Notes under the pieces: model-generated
What the model was told of the DNA's origin: nothing
Database searches by the model: none
Seen by the model: the letters and a program-made list of their open reading frames with translations, nothing else
Program-made: the position numbers and the translations under genes
Assembly: GCA_026709085.1 (NCBI GenBank)
Contig: JAPOTR010000004.1
Location: 18,882 to 82,881 of the forward strand
Length of the DNA stretch: 64,000 bases
Source: Cyanobacteria bacterium MAG CAR3_bin_5
GTDB lineage: Bacteria; Cyanobacteriota; Cyanobacteriia; PCC-6307; Cyanobiaceae
Reading direction: 5' to 3'
Shown here: positions 1 to 10,082 of the stretch, in pieces
Layout of the letters: every line of letters starts with the position of its first letter
How positions within the stretch are numbered: position 1 is the stretch's first letter

Positions 1-2333
1 TTGGCGGGAGACTGTTTGTCGAATTTCACGGCCAGAAACACCTTGCTGCCTCCACCGAAGCAATGGGTCACCTGTCCCTGTCCAAACTGCTCATGCTCCA
101 GCACGTCCCCGGGACGCCAGGCAATCCGGGTGGCCCCCCTGTCAGGGAGGGCCGCCGGCTTGTCCTCCGGGCGGGCGCTGCGCAGCAGCGTGTCCCGATG
201 GAACTGACGGCGCAGAAACACGCCACTGCTGCGGGGAAGCCGAATCTCCACCACCTGCTCCGGCAGTTCCTCCAGGAAGCAGGAGGGCAGGGCGGTTTGC
301 CGTGCCCCACCCCAGAGCCGGCGCGCCCGGGCATGGAAGAGGTGGAGTTCGTCCTTGGCCCGGGTGAGCCCCACGTAGCAGAGGCGCCGTTCCTCCTCCA
401 TGGCGGCCGGATCCTCCATGGCCCGGTGGTTGGGGAACAACCCCTGCTCAAGACCCACCAGGGCCACCAAGGGAAACTCCAGCCCCTTGCTGGCATGAAA
501 GGTCATCAGCACCACCCGGTCCGCCTTGAGATCTCTTTTTTCCTTGTCCGTGTCCTCGCTGGCGAGGGCGGCGGAGGTGAGGAAATCCCGGAGTTCGGGT
601 GCATCGGTTTCTGCCTGGTATTGCAGCGCCGCATTGACCAGTTCCCCCAGATTGCGGAGCCGCTCCTCCGCCTCATCGGTACCCTCCGCCTTCAGTTGGG
701 CCATGAGGCCACTGTCTTCAATCACCTGTTGCGCCACCTCCGCTGGAGACCCGTGCCGGGCCTGCTGCTGCAAGGCCCGGATCAGTTCCACAAACTGCAA
801 CACGGAGCGGGCGCTGCGTCCCGCCAGGGTTTGCACCGACTCCTGATCGGAAACGATCTCCCATAGGGGCACGCCCAACTGGGTGGCGGCATCCGTCAGG
901 CGTTGGAGGGTGGTTTTGCCGATGCCGCGGCGGGGCACGTTGATGACCCGCAACAGACTGACGTTATCCGCTGGATTGAGCACAAGGCGCAGATAGGCCA
1001 GGACGTCCTTGATTTCCCGACGGTCATAAAAGCGCAAGCCGCCCACAATGGTGTAGGGCACCGAGGCGCGCACCAGGGCCTCCTCCAGCACCCGGGACTG
1101 GGCATTGACCCGATAGAGAACCGCCATGTCTCCCCACCGCAGGCCGGGATCCTGTCTGGCCGCCAGAACGGTTTGCACCAGGGCGTCCGCCTCGGCCAAC
1201 TCGTCGTCACAACGACTGAGTTGAATGGGGCGGCCCTGGTTCCGGGTGGGATGGAGCACCTTCTCGATGCGCTCACGGTTATGGGCAATCAGCCCGTTGG
1301 CGGCTGCCAGGATGGTGGCGGTGGAACGGTAATTCTGCTCCAGCTTGATCAGGGTGCGGGTGTCCCCATCCTTCTGCCCATCCCCGAAATCCCTCTGGAA
1401 ATCCATCAGGATGGTGAAGTCGGCCGCCCGGAAGCTGTAAATGCTTTGATCCGCGTCCCCCACGACAAAGAGGGAGCGGTCCTGCCACGGCTGATGGGCG
1501 CCTGGTTCGGCGCTGTTGGTGGCGAGCAATCGCAGCAGGTCGTATTGGGTGCGGTTGGTATCTTGATATTCATCCACCAGCAGATGTTGAAACCGCTGGT
1601 GCCAGTGCTGCCGCACCTGGGCGTTGTCCCGCAGCAACTGCACAGGGATCAGCAACAGGTCGTCGAAATCCAGGGCGTTGTTGGCGGCCAGGGCGCGGCG
1701 ATAGCGGCGGTAGGCCTCGGCAATCTTGTGGCCCCGGTGACCCCGGTGGATCGTGGCATAGGCATCGGGCAGGAAACCCTGGTTCTTGGCCCTGCTGATG
1801 GCCCAACGCACCTGTTTGGGCTCGAAGGAACGGGGGTCCAGGTTCATCTCCTGGGTGACGATCTCCTTGAGCAGACTGCGCACGTCCTGCTCGTCGTAGA
1901 TGGTGAACTGGCGGGTCCAGGTGAATCCCTCCGGATCCCGGTAGTGATCCATTTCCATGCGCAGGAGCCGGGCGAAGAGGGCATGGAAGGTGCCAATCCA
2001 GAGGCGTTTGATCACCTGGTGGTAGATCCGGCTGCGCAGTTGCCGTTGCTGCGGCTCCGTCAGGGTGTCCCAGGGCTGACCATGGCTGTCCATGGCCTGC
2101 TGCCGGGCCAACAGCAGTTCCAGCCGCTCCTTCATCTCCCGGGCCGCCTTGTTGGTGAAGGTGACTGCCAGGATCGCCTCCGGCTCCACCCCGTGGCGTC
2201 CCAGCAGGTGGGCAATGCGATGGGTGAGCACCCGTGTCTTGCCGCTGCCGGCGCCCGCCACCACCAGCAGAGGACCGCAGTGGTGGGCCGTGGCCTGCTG
2301 TTGGCTGCTGTTGAGATGATCCAGGATGGTCAT
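1..2333 (-). CDS. pcrA: UvrD/PcrA-family ATP-dependent DNA helicase (C-terminus beyond window)
   Basis: Superfamily 1A 3'-5' helicase for repair and replication-fork clearance. About 777 codons are visible from ATG at 2333; the C-terminus and stop lie beyond the left edge. Walker A AGAGSGKT is at residues 26-33. Further on come the Walker B DEYQD, the motif GDADQSIYSFRAAD, LEQNYRS, TFHASKGLEF and the motif VI stretch YVGLTRAKDEL. Near the left edge the sequence turns to a Gly/Phe-rich stretch (EQFGQGQVTHCFGGG) like the Tudor-like tail of PcrA. Long open frames on the opposite strand are shadows. Only 37 bp separate it from the glycosyltransferase stop. Family assignment is firm; choice of PcrA over UvrD or Rep is inference. 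Confidence 0.95.
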   Translation of the reverse strand, partial: MTILDHLNSSQQQATAHHCGPLLVVAGAGSGKTRVLTHRIAHLLGRHGVEPEAILAVTFTNKAAREMKERLELLLARQQAMDSHGQPWDTLTEPQQRQLRSRIYHQVIKRLWIGTFHALFARLLRMEMDHYRDPEGFTWTRQFTIYDEQDVRSLLKEIVTQEMNLDPRSFEPKQVRWAISRAKNQGFLPDAYATIHRGHRGHKIAEAYRRYRRALAANNALDFDDLLLIPVQLLRDNAQVRQHWHQRFQHLLVDEYQDTNRTQYDLLRLLATNSAEPGAHQPWQDRSLFVVGDADQSIYSFRAADFTILMDFQRDFGDGQKDGDTRTLIKLEQNYRSTATILAAANGLIAHNRERIEKVLHPTRNQGRPIQLSRCDDELAEADALVQTVLAARQDPGLRWGDMAVLYRVNAQSRVLEEALVRASVPYTIVGGLRFYDRREIKDVLAYLRLVLNPADNVSLLRVINVPRRGIGKTTLQRLTDAATQLGVPLWEIVSDQESVQTLAGRSARSVLQFVELIRALQQQARHGSPAEVAQQVIEDSGLMAQLKAEGTDEAEERLRNLGELVNAALQYQAETDAPELRDFLTSAALASEDTDKEKRDLKADRVVLMTFHASKGLEFPLVALVGLEQGLFPNHRAMEDPAAMEEERRLCYVGLTRAKDELHLFHARARRLWGGARQTALPSCFLEELPEQVVEIRLPRSSGVFLRRQFHRDTLLRSARPEDKPAALPDRGATRIAWRPGDVLEHEQFGQGQVTHCFGGGSKVFLAVKFDKQSPA

Positions 2334-2370
2334 CCTGTTCCCGGTGATGTTGACAGTATGGCCCCGGCGC

Positions 2371-3399
2371 TCAGCGCCAGCGCCGCAGCCAGCGTTTGCA
2401 GCGGACGGCCAGGGGCCATGGGTCGGGGGTGGACCGCAGGGGCTGCTCTCCGGCGGCGAGGCGATCCCAATGGGCATTCACCTCTTGCAGCACCTGTTCA
2501 AGCTGGCGGGGGTGGTGGTTGCCCTGGGGCGCCGAGGATGGAGAAGCGGCGGCGTGGGGTAGGGACGTCCCCATGCGGCAGACGGACCAGATGCGCTCCA
2601 CGTCCGTCGCCAGTGTGCCCGCACCGATCTGGAAGCAGTTGACCCCAGGGGTGAGATGATCCGCCAGGGCGTGATTCAAGCTGGAGAACACCACGCAGCC
2701 ACAGGCCAGCGCCTCCAGGGGGGGCAGACCGAAGCCCTCGCTCACCCCGGCCCGGTTCCAGTGGTCCGCAGAGTCGTAGAGATAGACCTTGCTGCGGTTG
2801 AACAGGTCCTCCAGGCGCTCCACCCGGCCCTCCTGCACGTGGACCCGCAAGCCTCGCCGCCGCAGGGCCGGCGCCAGGGTGTGGAGCACGTAGACGCCGG
2901 TCTTGCGGCGCTGCGCCAGCACGTCCAGATCCCGGGCGCCGCCACGGTTGTGGAAGGCTGGCGCCACGGCATTGGGGAGCAGGAACAGGGGATTGCGGGG
3001 CGCCTGGGCCCCCCAGTAGGCCATGGTGTTGCGGCTCACCGCCAGCACGGGGACGCCGGAGGGCAGGGGGAAGCCGTAGCCGCTGCTGTGGGCATGGTAG
3101 GCAACGGCCCGCCCCCGCAGCCGCCGCAGCAAGCGGGGCACGTGAAAGCCCCAACTCACCAGCCACAGAGACGTCTGACGCTGAATGCTTGCCGGTTCCT
3201 GTCCCAGCAGGTCCTCCAGGAAGGGGGCATCCGGCTGCCGCTGCCCGTAGGTGACCACCTGGGTGGCTACCAGCGTCCGGGCGGTGGCCGCCAACTGCAA
3301 CTCCACTGCCAGGCCGCCACACTGAAACCGTGGCCCTGTGCCGGGAACAAGCACCTTGAGGGGGCGTAGGGGCGCGTCCCGCAAGGTGCGGATCCTCAA
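2371..3399 (-). CDS. Glycosyltransferase, GT4-like (GT-B fold)
   Basis: 342-residue putative glycosyltransferase. The C-terminal half has the retaining GT-B signature: E221-GFGLPPL-E229 (EX7E), followed by ALACG, which binds the nucleotide-sugar donor. The N-terminal half has the acceptor-domain pattern, with HAHSSGYGFPLPSG and VLAVSRNTM near residues 102-126. No membrane segment, so probably cytosolic or peripheral. Donor and acceptor cannot be told from sequence. The start is a TTG whose bases overlap the ho1 stop (TTGA, 3396-3399), so the two are likely co-transcribed and coupled. Confidence 0.85.
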   Translation of the reverse strand: MRIRTLRDAPLRPLKVLVPGTGPRFQCGGLAVELQLAATARTLVATQVVTYGQRQPDAPFLEDLLGQEPASIQRQTSLWLVSWGFHVPRLLRRLRGRAVAYHAHSSGYGFPLPSGVPVLAVSRNTMAYWGAQAPRNPLFLLPNAVAPAFHNRGGARDLDVLAQRRKTGVYVLHTLAPALRRRGLRVHVQEGRVERLEDLFNRSKVYLYDSADHWNRAGVSEGFGLPPLEALACGCVVFSSLNHALADHLTPGVNCFQIGAGTLATDVERIWSVCRMGTSLPHAAASPSSAPQGNHHPRQLEQVLQEVNAHWDRLAAGEQPLRSTPDPWPLAVRCKRWLRRWR

Positions 3400-4121
3400 G
3401 CCGCCGTGGCGGTGGCTCCTCCTTCCGTGCTGCCGGCCCGCTGACGGCGGGTGAGGAAGCCGAAGAGGGTCTTGCCGATGGCCAGAACCAAATTGCCCTC
3501 CAACTCCTTGAACACGTGCATATTGAGGCCGAAGGCATGGTTGGCTTCTTCCACAATTCGCTCTGCAGCGGCCTGGTCGATGGGCAGGCCATTCATTCTG
3601 GCGCGATACATGGCCTTGAAGGCCTTCTCGTCGGCGATGGCGTCGAAGTTGTAGAAGTTGACCCCGTCCCGGTCCCCCAGATTCAGAGCCTTCTGGGCAA
3701 TGGTCTTGAGGATCTGCCCACCGGAGAGATCCCCCATGTAGCGGGTGTAGGCATGGGCCACCAGCAATTCCGGCTCCCGGGAAGCCACCTGATGGATGCG
3801 GGCCATGTAGGTCCTGGCGGATTCCGACGGCTGAACCTGGCTGTCCCAGTTCTCGCCGTAGTAGTAGGTCAGATCCTGGGCCAGGCTTTGTTTGCGATTC
3901 AGTTCGTCAAACACGATGGGACCCACCACCGGGTGGCCCTTGAGCTTGGCCATCTCCTCCTCCATGGCCCCATAGACGAAGTAGAGGTCACTCACCAGCT
4001 TGCGGTAGCTGGCTTTTTCCACCACCCCCTTGAGGAAGCAGCTTACAAAGCCGGTGTTCTCGGCCATGGTGTGGGACTTCTTGGTTCCCTCCTTGAGCAG
4101 GGCGGCCAGGGCAATAGCCAT
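3396..4121 (-). CDS. ho1: Heme oxygenase, biliverdin-producing
   Basis: 241 residues. Opens heme to biliverdin, CO and iron using reduced ferredoxin, the first step of phycobilin synthesis. The proximal heme ligand is H17 (TKKSH17). The distal helix carries the glycine-rich GDLSGGQ at residues 130-136 after AYTRYM. Length matches cyanobacterial Ho1, with a short Ala/Thr-rich tail. ATG at 4121 matches the family N-terminus (MAIALAALLKEGTK). A glycosyltransferase is translationally coupled downstream and acsF lies upstream on the same strand, so two tetrapyrrole genes sit side by side. Confidence 0.97.
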   Translation of the reverse strand: MAIALAALLKEGTKKSHTMAENTGFVSCFLKGVVEKASYRKLVSDLYFVYGAMEEEMAKLKGHPVVGPIVFDELNRKQSLAQDLTYYYGENWDSQVQPSESARTYMARIHQVASREPELLVAHAYTRYMGDLSGGQILKTIAQKALNLGDRDGVNFYNFDAIADEKAFKAMYRARMNGLPIDQAAAERIVEEANHAFGLNMHVFKELEGNLVLAIGKTLFGFLTRRQRAGSTEGGATATAA

Positions 4122-4444
4122 GGGGCGGAAAGATTGACAATGGTGCCTGACGCTACAGGGACAGTCTTGAGGCCTGGCGTTGCCCGTTATGAAGCTTCAC
4201 CTGACGCACAGATGAAACCCGTGGTGGAATCAGATCGGACCAGCAACCGGTCAAAATGGTCTGGCCCGGCGCTCCCTCTAGGGCAACGTCAGGGTCAAGG
4301 CAGGGACCGCACCCGCGCCAGTGGAGCCTATGGCGTTGGGACCATCTTGGCAAGGAATCCTAATCCCCAGCCCCACCCTTTCAACTGCACGGCAACAACA
4401 CCCAGGGAGCCGGGGGACAGACGCTGGGGTGCAGGGATGAGGGG
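4122..4444 (-). other. Intergenic gap between acsF and ho1
   Basis: 323 bp with no supported gene. Open frames here are uncharacteristic shadows on both strands. It presumably holds the ho1 promoter, but I could not identify a convincing -10/-35 pair or hairpin terminator. Confidence 0.5.
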
Positions 4445-5530
4445 CTAGCGAATGGCGGGTTGCAGGGCTTCGGAGGCAATGGGCTTGAGGAAAAACAGCC
4501 GGGCCATTTCCCAGGTGTTGGCCATCCAGAAGGGCAGTTTGCGCAACACCTTCACCGGCATGGGAGATGGGCCGGCATCGGCATCGGCGAGCCGGTTGTT
4601 GTTGCCCACAATTCGCTCCAGACGGGTATAGAAGTCCGGATGGTTCACGTTCAGCACCACCGGGAAGACCCGGGCGGAGGTTTCGTTGGTTTTTTCAATG
4701 ACGTGTTTATCGTAATCACGGGCATCCAGGCCCAGGGCCTCATAAAACTCCTTGCGGGCCACGTCTCGGACATACATGGTGGCAAAGACGGTCAGGAGAA
4801 AGAAACGGCACCAGAGACGGGCCACGGGACCGCGCACCGTATCCGGCTGAGACTTCATCAAGGCGTCGAAGAAGTCTCCATGTCGGTTTTCATCCTGACA
4901 CCATCTTTCAAAGAAATTGAAGATGGGGAAGATTTTGCTCTCCGGATGCTTTTCAAGATGACGGAAGATGGTGATGTACCGCCAGTAGCCGATTTTCTCC
5001 GAGAGATAGGTGGCATAGAAAATAAACTTTGGTTGGAAGAAGGTGTAATCCTTGTTGGCGGTGAGGAAGCCCAGGTCAAGCTGAAGGCCGAAGTCCGCCA
5101 TGGACTTGTTCAGGAATCCGGCATGGCGCGCCTCGTCCCGGGACATGTACTGGAAGCATTCCGCCAGCAGGGGATTTTTCTGTTTGATGCGGCGACTTAG
5201 CTCCTTATAGAGAAGAAAACCGGAAAACTCCGACGTGCAGCTCTGCTCCAGAAACTCCACAAACACCCGCCGGGTCTCGGGATCCAGCTTGTCCGCGGCC
5301 CCCTCGAACTCCTGATCGCGGACGAAATGGTGGCGGTTGTAATCCTTACGAAACTCCTCGCAGACCGCTTCCAACTCCGCCTCGTTGGGCCGCAGATCCA
5401 TGGCGGCCATGGCGTCGAAATCCGTGGTGTAGAACCGGGGGGTCAGGATGGTGTCCTTGACCGGCGCCTTCACCCCGGGGCGAATCTCTGCAAAGCCGGA
5501 GGTGGTGGGCGCTGGGGCAGTGCTGACCAT
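4445..5530 (-). CDS. acsF: Mg-protoporphyrin IX monomethyl ester (oxidative) cyclase
   Basis: 361-residue diiron oxygenase that forms the chlorophyll isocyclic ring under aerobic conditions. The two ferritin-like iron motifs are present: SEFSG with DEARHAGF (residues about 101 and 132-139) and [12 protein letters not shown] (about 211-222). The family block [18 protein letters not shown] follows a short variable N-terminus. I chose ATG at 5530, giving the usual 25-residue leader; the frame stays open to a TTG at 5578. Only this aerobic form is visible; no bchE-type gene is in the window. Confidence 0.97.
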   Translation of the reverse strand: MVSTAPAPTTSGFAEIRPGVKAPVKDTILTPRFYTTDFDAMAAMDLRPNEAELEAVCEEFRKDYNRHHFVRDQEFEGAADKLDPETRRVFVEFLEQSCTSEFSGFLLYKELSRRIKQKNPLLAECFQYMSRDEARHAGFLNKSMADFGLQLDLGFLTANKDYTFFQPKFIFYATYLSEKIGYWRYITIFRHLEKHPESKIFPIFNFFERWCQDENRHGDFFDALMKSQPDTVRGPVARLWCRFFLLTVFATMYVRDVARKEFYEALGLDARDYDKHVIEKTNETSARVFPVVLNVNHPDFYTRLERIVGNNNRLADADAGPSPMPVKVLRKLPFWMANTWEMARLFFLKPIASEALQPAIR

Positions 5531-5684
5531 GGGAAGAGCAGGGGGACGAAAGGCTGGTAATGAAAGGCGCTCCGACAAGGGACGCCTTTTGCAGCCCAGT
5601 CTACTGACGTGGCGTCAAGGGGCTCGACTCTGTTACAGATACAGGGTCGGTCGCCGCCCATGAGGCCGCATGCCCAGTTGGGGC

Positions 5685-6161
5685 TCAGTTGGGGCCGAGC
5701 CACTTCTGGCCGTTGAGACGCTGCACCAGGCGCGCCACCAGCAGGGCCAGGGAGATGCGCTTCTCGTCAATGAGAAAAGGCTCCAGCAGAGAAGGCTCCT
5801 GCCCGGACTCCGCCAGGGCAAAGGTTTTGCGGCTGTTGATGTCCGGTTTCTCGAAGCAGAGCCAGAACCGGCGCGGTCCCGGCAGTTCCCCCTGGATCTG
5901 CCAGCACTGACCACCCACCACAGGCATGGCGGTCTCCTGCAGTTGGAGCGTTGGGGCGGAGCCCCCATGGGTGGCGCAGGCCTGGGCCATGGCCGGGATC
6001 AGCAGACCGGGGACAAACTCGCCAAAGGGTTGGTCCTCCGGTTGCGGCTTTTTCCTGGCGGCCGGCTTGCCCACCGGCTTGGCGGGTGGCCTGGCTGCTG
6101 CATCGGCCTTGGCCGGCGCAGGTCCACGAGGCGCTGGCGAGGCTGTTGCGTCCCTGGTCAC
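5685..6161 (-). CDS. DUF2996 family protein
   Basis: 158 residues in two parts: a low-complexity Ala/Pro/Lys-rich N-terminus (residues 1-40) and a conserved C-terminal domain starting around KKPQPEDQPFGEFVPGLLIP. The latter matches my memory of DUF2996, a family largely restricted to cyanobacteria and plastids, of unproven molecular role. No signal peptide or membrane helix. The start is uncertain within the Ala-rich leader. It lies between acsF and a small membrane protein on the same strand. Confidence 0.75.
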   Translation of the reverse strand: MTRDATASPAPRGPAPAKADAAARPPAKPVGKPAARKKPQPEDQPFGEFVPGLLIPAMAQACATHGGSAPTLQLQETAMPVVGGQCWQIQGELPGPRRFWLCFEKPDINSRKTFALAESGQEPSLLEPFLIDEKRISLALLVARLVQRLNGQKWLGPN

Positions 6162-6231
6162 GGCCCTATGGTCATGGAGTTACCCATGGTAGCGCTGAGG
6201 TGGCGCTGAATATGCCCCGCCCCCGCCCTGT

Positions 6232-6741
6232 TCACCAGCCCTCGGACCGTGATGATTGCCAATCGTCGTCGTCCCTGCTGGCGGCAGGAGCACTGGTGGG
6301 AGGAGCACTGGTGGGAGGAGACGGGGAAGGGTCGGGGGTCCGCCGCGCCGCCCGCACCACCCGGAACGGCACATCCATGATGGGGGGCGGCTCCCCCGGG
6401 CTGGATTCGGCGCCGCCCCAGTACCGCGGCCCGGGGTCGTCGGGTTCTTCTCCTGTCACCCCATCGTCCGCCTCGTCCCCATAGGGGGGATCCTCCGGGC
6501 CGGCCTGCCGCCAGCGGCGGCGCGGCAAGGGTTCCGTCCGCAGCAACACGCCAACGGTAGCGGCCCCCAGGGTCGCGCCAAGACTGGAACTCAGCAGCAG
6601 CCAGCCCCCAATGGGGAGGGGGGGGGTGGTCCCGGTGAGCAGTTGCAGATGGCGGGGCGGCTGACGCAAGTTGTGGAACCCCACCCACACCGCCAGCAGC
6701 CATGGGCTTAACAGCACGGGGACCAGCAGAGCCCGCTTCAT
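6232..6741 (-). CDS. Small membrane protein with acidic tail
   Basis: 169 residues, not recognised by name. Two membrane helices are visible, residues about 4-22 (LLVPVLLSPWLLAVWVGF) and 44-66 (IGGWLLLSSSLGATLGAATVG). A Pro/Asp/Glu-rich cytoplasmic tail follows. Its start overlaps the ubiX stop by 4 bp, indicating coupling. The tail includes a 15-bp tandem duplication at 6286-6315 that encodes a PPTSA repeat. The two-helix plan resembles small cyanobacterial proteins beside ubiX, but the function is unknown. Confidence 0.7.
   Translation of the reverse strand: MKRALLVPVLLSPWLLAVWVGFHNLRQPPRHLQLLTGTTPPLPIGGWLLLSSSLGATLGAATVGVLLRTEPLPRRRWRQAGPEDPPYGDEADDGVTGEEPDDPGPRYWGGAESSPGEPPPIMDVPFRVVRAARRTPDPSPSPPTSAPPTSAPAASRDDDDWQSSRSEGW
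6286..6320. repeat. 15-bp tandem repeat
   Basis: The unit AGGAGCACTGGTGGG occurs twice (6286-6300 and 6301-6315), with a partial third copy. The period is a multiple of three, so the reading frame of the membrane protein is kept and PPTSA is repeated. Confidence 0.85.
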
Positions 6742-7379
6742 GCCCCAGGCCTCACGGGAAGAGATACAGGCCCCTGCCAGCGCCGCAGTTGCTGCCCCAG
6801 GTCATAGCCCAGGCTGTCCAGGATGCGGATCACCAGAAAATCCACCATGTCGTTGAGAGACTCGGGGCGCTGATACCAGGCAGGAATGGGGGGAGCAATG
6901 TGGGCGCCGGCCTCCGCCAGCCGCGTGAGATTGCGCAGGTGGATGAGTGTCCAGGGCATTTCCCGGGGAGCGATGACCAGGGGGCGACGCTCCTTGAGTT
7001 GCACGTCCGCGGCCCGCTCCAGCAACTCCAGAGACACCCCTGCCGCCAGGCGTGCGACGGTGCCCATGGTGCAGGGCAGAATCACCATGCCCCGTACCGG
7101 ATAACTGCCACTGGCGATGGCGGCCCCAAGGGCGTTCCAGGGGTGACAGCGCAGTTGCCCCCCTTGGCGGCCACACTGGCGGCGCCAAAACGCCTCCTGG
7201 GCATCGGGGCAACGGGGCAGAGCCAGCCCCTGCTCATCCCGCCACACCTGAGCGCAACCCCGACTGGCCACCAACTCCACCTGCTCGCCGGCATCCAGCA
7301 GCAGTTGCAGGGCGCGCACGGCCAACTGTTGAGCCGATGCGCCGGTCACCCCCATCACCAGCGGCCCCGGGGCGCTCAA
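6738..7379 (-). CDS. ubiX: Flavin prenyltransferase UbiX
   Basis: 213 residues. Prenylates FMN to make the cofactor of UbiD-type decarboxylases in quinone biosynthesis. The N-terminal [15 protein letters not shown] is the phosphate-binding loop. The central [15 protein letters not shown] and [19 protein letters not shown] are the prenyl-FMN site signatures. It overlaps gyrA by 4 bp and the downstream membrane protein by 4 bp, so the three genes look like one transcript. No ubiD gene is in the window. Confidence 0.93.
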   Translation of the reverse strand: MSAPGPLVMGVTGASAQQLAVRALQLLLDAGEQVELVASRGCAQVWRDEQGLALPRCPDAQEAFWRRQCGRQGGQLRCHPWNALGAAIASGSYPVRGMVILPCTMGTVARLAAGVSLELLERAADVQLKERRPLVIAPREMPWTLIHLRNLTRLAEAGAHIAPPIPAWYQRPESLNDMVDFLVIRILDSLGYDLGQQLRRWQGPVSLPVRPGA

Positions 7380-9964
7380 GGCTCCACCTGGGGTTCGGCC
7401 GTCAGGATCGGCGGCTCCACCGCCGCGGCGTCCTGGCTGCCGTTGTCGTTCCCCTCCTCGTCCCCGGAGGCCGGTGGCACCAGCACCACCTCCACCAGAT
7501 GATCTTCCGCCCCCAGTCTCTGCAACCTGACGCCGGTTGCCGCCCGGGACTGCTGGGAGATCTGATCGGCCTGAAGGCGCACAATGACCCCTTGCTCACT
7601 CACCAGCAACACCTCCTCCGCCTCCCCCAGGATGCGGAGGCTGATGAGGGCGTCGCCGGAGTCGCGGAACTTGAGGGCGCGGCGCCCCATACCGGCACGG
7701 GCCTGCACGGGAAACTCTTCCATGGCTACCCGTTTGCCGCGGCCATGGGCGGAAGCCACCAGGACCCAGGGGGCAGGTTCAGCCTGGGGGCCTCCCACCA
7801 GAACGTCCATCCCGATCACCTGATCCTCCTGCCGCAGGGCCATGGCCCGGACACCCCGGGCTGTGCGTCCCATGGAACGCAACTGGTTGTCGTTGATGGA
7901 CACGTGAATGGCCATCCCCGACCGGGAGCCGATCAGCACGCTGTCCCCCACCCGCGCCAAGCGCACCCAGCGCAGGGCATCGCCGGGTTCCAGGTGGATG
8001 GCAATCAACCCGCTGACGCGAATGTTGGCGAAGGCGCTGAGGGCTGTGCGCTTGATGAAGCCCGCCCGGGTGAGCATGAGCAGATGCTGATCCTCGCTGA
8101 AGTCGGGCAGGGCCAGCAGGGAGGTGATTTCCTCTTCCCGGGAAACGGGGAGGAGTTGAACGATGGGAGAGCCCTTGGCGGTGCGGCTGGCAATGGGCAC
8201 CTTGTAGGCGGGCAAGGCATAGACAATGCCCCGGTCACTGAACAGCAGCAGGGTGTCGTGGTCGTTGCAACTGATGAACAGGCGCACCTGCTCCGTGCTT
8301 TCACTGCGGGTTCCGGCTTTGCCCCGGGTCCCCAGGTTGGTGGCGGCAAACTCCCGCACGGGCATGCGCTTCAGGTAGCCGCCACTGGTGAGCAACACCA
8401 CGGAGCGCTCGTTGGCAATGAGGTCAATGTCTTCCAGGTCCCCGTCACCGTCAAGGATCATGGTTCGCCGTTCCGTGGCAAAGCGGGAGCGCAGTTGATC
8501 CAGTTCCGTGCGAATGATGCCGCTGACCCGCTCACGGCGGGCCAGGATGTCCCGGTAGTCGGTGATTTTCCTCAGCAGATCCTCGTGCTCCAGACGGATC
8601 TTGTCCGCCTCCAGAGCCGTGAGCCGCCGCAGTTGCATCTGCAGAATCGCCTCGGATTGCCGGGGACCGAGACCCAGCCTCTCCTCCAACCGGCTGCGGG
8701 CCGTGGGGGTATCGGCGGCAGCGCGAATCAGGCGGATCACCTCGTCCAGGTCCCTCAGGGCCATGAGGAAGCCCTGGAGCACGTGGTCCCGCTCCTCCGC
8801 CTTGCTGAGCAAATAGCGGGTGCGCCGCTCAACGGTCTCGATGCGAAAAACCAGGAACGTATCCAGAAGCTGGCGCAGGTTGAGAAGCAGCGGCTCACCC
8901 TTCACCAGCGCCACCATGTTGGTGCTGAAGTTGGCCTGCAGAGGGGTGAGCTTGAACAGGTTGTTGAGCACCACCTGGCCATAGGCATCCCGACGGAGTT
9001 CGATGACGACCCGCATTCCCTCCCGGTCGCTCTCATCGCGAATATCGGCAATTCCCTCCAGCTTTTTCTCGTTCACCAGCTCGGCAATGCGCTCGATCAG
9101 GGCCGCTTTGTTCACCTGGTAGGGAAGCTCGGTAATGATCACCGCATCCCGATCAGGACGACCTTTGATGTGCAGGGTTTCCACGGTGGCCACACCGCGC
9201 ACGGGGATGGAGCCCCGCCCGCTGCGATAGGTCTCCTTGATGCCGCTGCGCCCCAGGATCTGACCACCGGTGGGGAAATCGGGACCGGGAATCAGTTGGC
9301 GCAACTGCTGGTCACTCAACTGGGGATCACTGATGAGGGCATCCAGACCGGCAATCAGTTCCGACAGGTTGTGGGGGGGGATGTTGGTGGCCATGCCCAC
9401 GGCAATGCCGGCCGAACCGTTGAGCAGAAGCTGGGGAATGCGGGCGGGCAGCACCGTGGGCTCCTGCTGGGAGCCGTCAAACGTGGGCAGAAAGTCGACG
9501 GTTTCGCTTTCAATGTCCTCCAGGAGGGCGCTGGTGCTGAGCGCCTGGAGACGTGACTCCGTATACCGCATGGCGGCAGGGGGGTCGTTGTCCACGGAGC
9601 CGAAGTTGCCATGGCCGTCAATGAGCGGCGCCCGCATGGAGAAGCTCTGGGCCATACGCACCAGAGCGTCGTACACCGCGCTCTCCCCGTGGGGATGATA
9701 TTTACCCAGCACTTCCCCCACCACCCGGGCACACTTGCGAAAGGGCCGCTCGGCCGTAAGACCCAGTTCATACATGGCGTAGAGGATGCGCCGATGCACA
9801 GGCTTGAGGCCGTCGCGGGCATCGGGCAAGGCCCGACCCACGATGACGCTCATGGCGTACTCCAGATAGGAGCGGGACATCTCGCTCCGCAAATCCGTAG
9901 GCACAATGCGGCCTTCGCTGGTCGGGTCCCTCCCCGGAGCAGAAAATTCGATGGGTTCAGGCAT
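7376..9964 (-). CDS. gyrA: DNA gyrase/topoisomerase IV subunit A
   Basis: 862-residue type IIA topoisomerase breakage-reunion subunit. The catalytic Y134 follows R133 (AAMRYTESR). The quinolone-determining region [13 protein letters not shown] has the sensitive-type S95 and D99. The winged-helix and tower region runs to about residue 500. Six-bladed beta-pinwheel repeats follow. The canonical GyrA box (QRRGGKG) is not present; the equivalent stretch reads [11 protein letters not shown] at about 543-553, which I recall as typical of cyanobacterial GyrA. The start at 9964 faces the DUF39 gene across a 118-bp divergent gap. Confidence 0.95.
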   Translation of the reverse strand: MPEPIEFSAPGRDPTSEGRIVPTDLRSEMSRSYLEYAMSVIVGRALPDARDGLKPVHRRILYAMYELGLTAERPFRKCARVVGEVLGKYHPHGESAVYDALVRMAQSFSMRAPLIDGHGNFGSVDNDPPAAMRYTESRLQALSTSALLEDIESETVDFLPTFDGSQQEPTVLPARIPQLLLNGSAGIAVGMATNIPPHNLSELIAGLDALISDPQLSDQQLRQLIPGPDFPTGGQILGRSGIKETYRSGRGSIPVRGVATVETLHIKGRPDRDAVIITELPYQVNKAALIERIAELVNEKKLEGIADIRDESDREGMRVVIELRRDAYGQVVLNNLFKLTPLQANFSTNMVALVKGEPLLLNLRQLLDTFLVFRIETVERRTRYLLSKAEERDHVLQGFLMALRDLDEVIRLIRAAADTPTARSRLEERLGLGPRQSEAILQMQLRRLTALEADKIRLEHEDLLRKITDYRDILARRERVSGIIRTELDQLRSRFATERRTMILDGDGDLEDIDLIANERSVVLLTSGGYLKRMPVREFAATNLGTRGKAGTRSESTEQVRLFISCNDHDTLLLFSDRGIVYALPAYKVPIASRTAKGSPIVQLLPVSREEEITSLLALPDFSEDQHLLMLTRAGFIKRTALSAFANIRVSGLIAIHLEPGDALRWVRLARVGDSVLIGSRSGMAIHVSINDNQLRSMGRTARGVRAMALRQEDQVIGMDVLVGGPQAEPAPWVLVASAHGRGKRVAMEEFPVQARAGMGRRALKFRDSGDALISLRILGEAEEVLLVSEQGVIVRLQADQISQQSRAATGVRLQRLGAEDHLVEVVLVPPASGDEEGNDNGSQDAAAVEPPILTAEPQVEP

Positions 9965-10082
9965 GCCGCAGAAGCTGGAGCAGATGATTCACCGGCAGCA
10001 GATCAGCAGGACAGCAGCCACCATGGAATGAGCCTAGCGAAGTGCTCCCGCCGGTCCTGTGTCCCCATCGCCCCGCCGCACC

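Noticed and set aside
903..2642. Long plus-strand open frame (579 codons)
   Set aside because: It is antisense to the clear UvrD/PcrA helicase. The GC-rich third positions keep the opposite frame open; its translation has no family features.
7052..9556. 834-codon plus-strand open frame
   Set aside because: Antisense shadow of gyrA, whose protein sequence is unambiguous.
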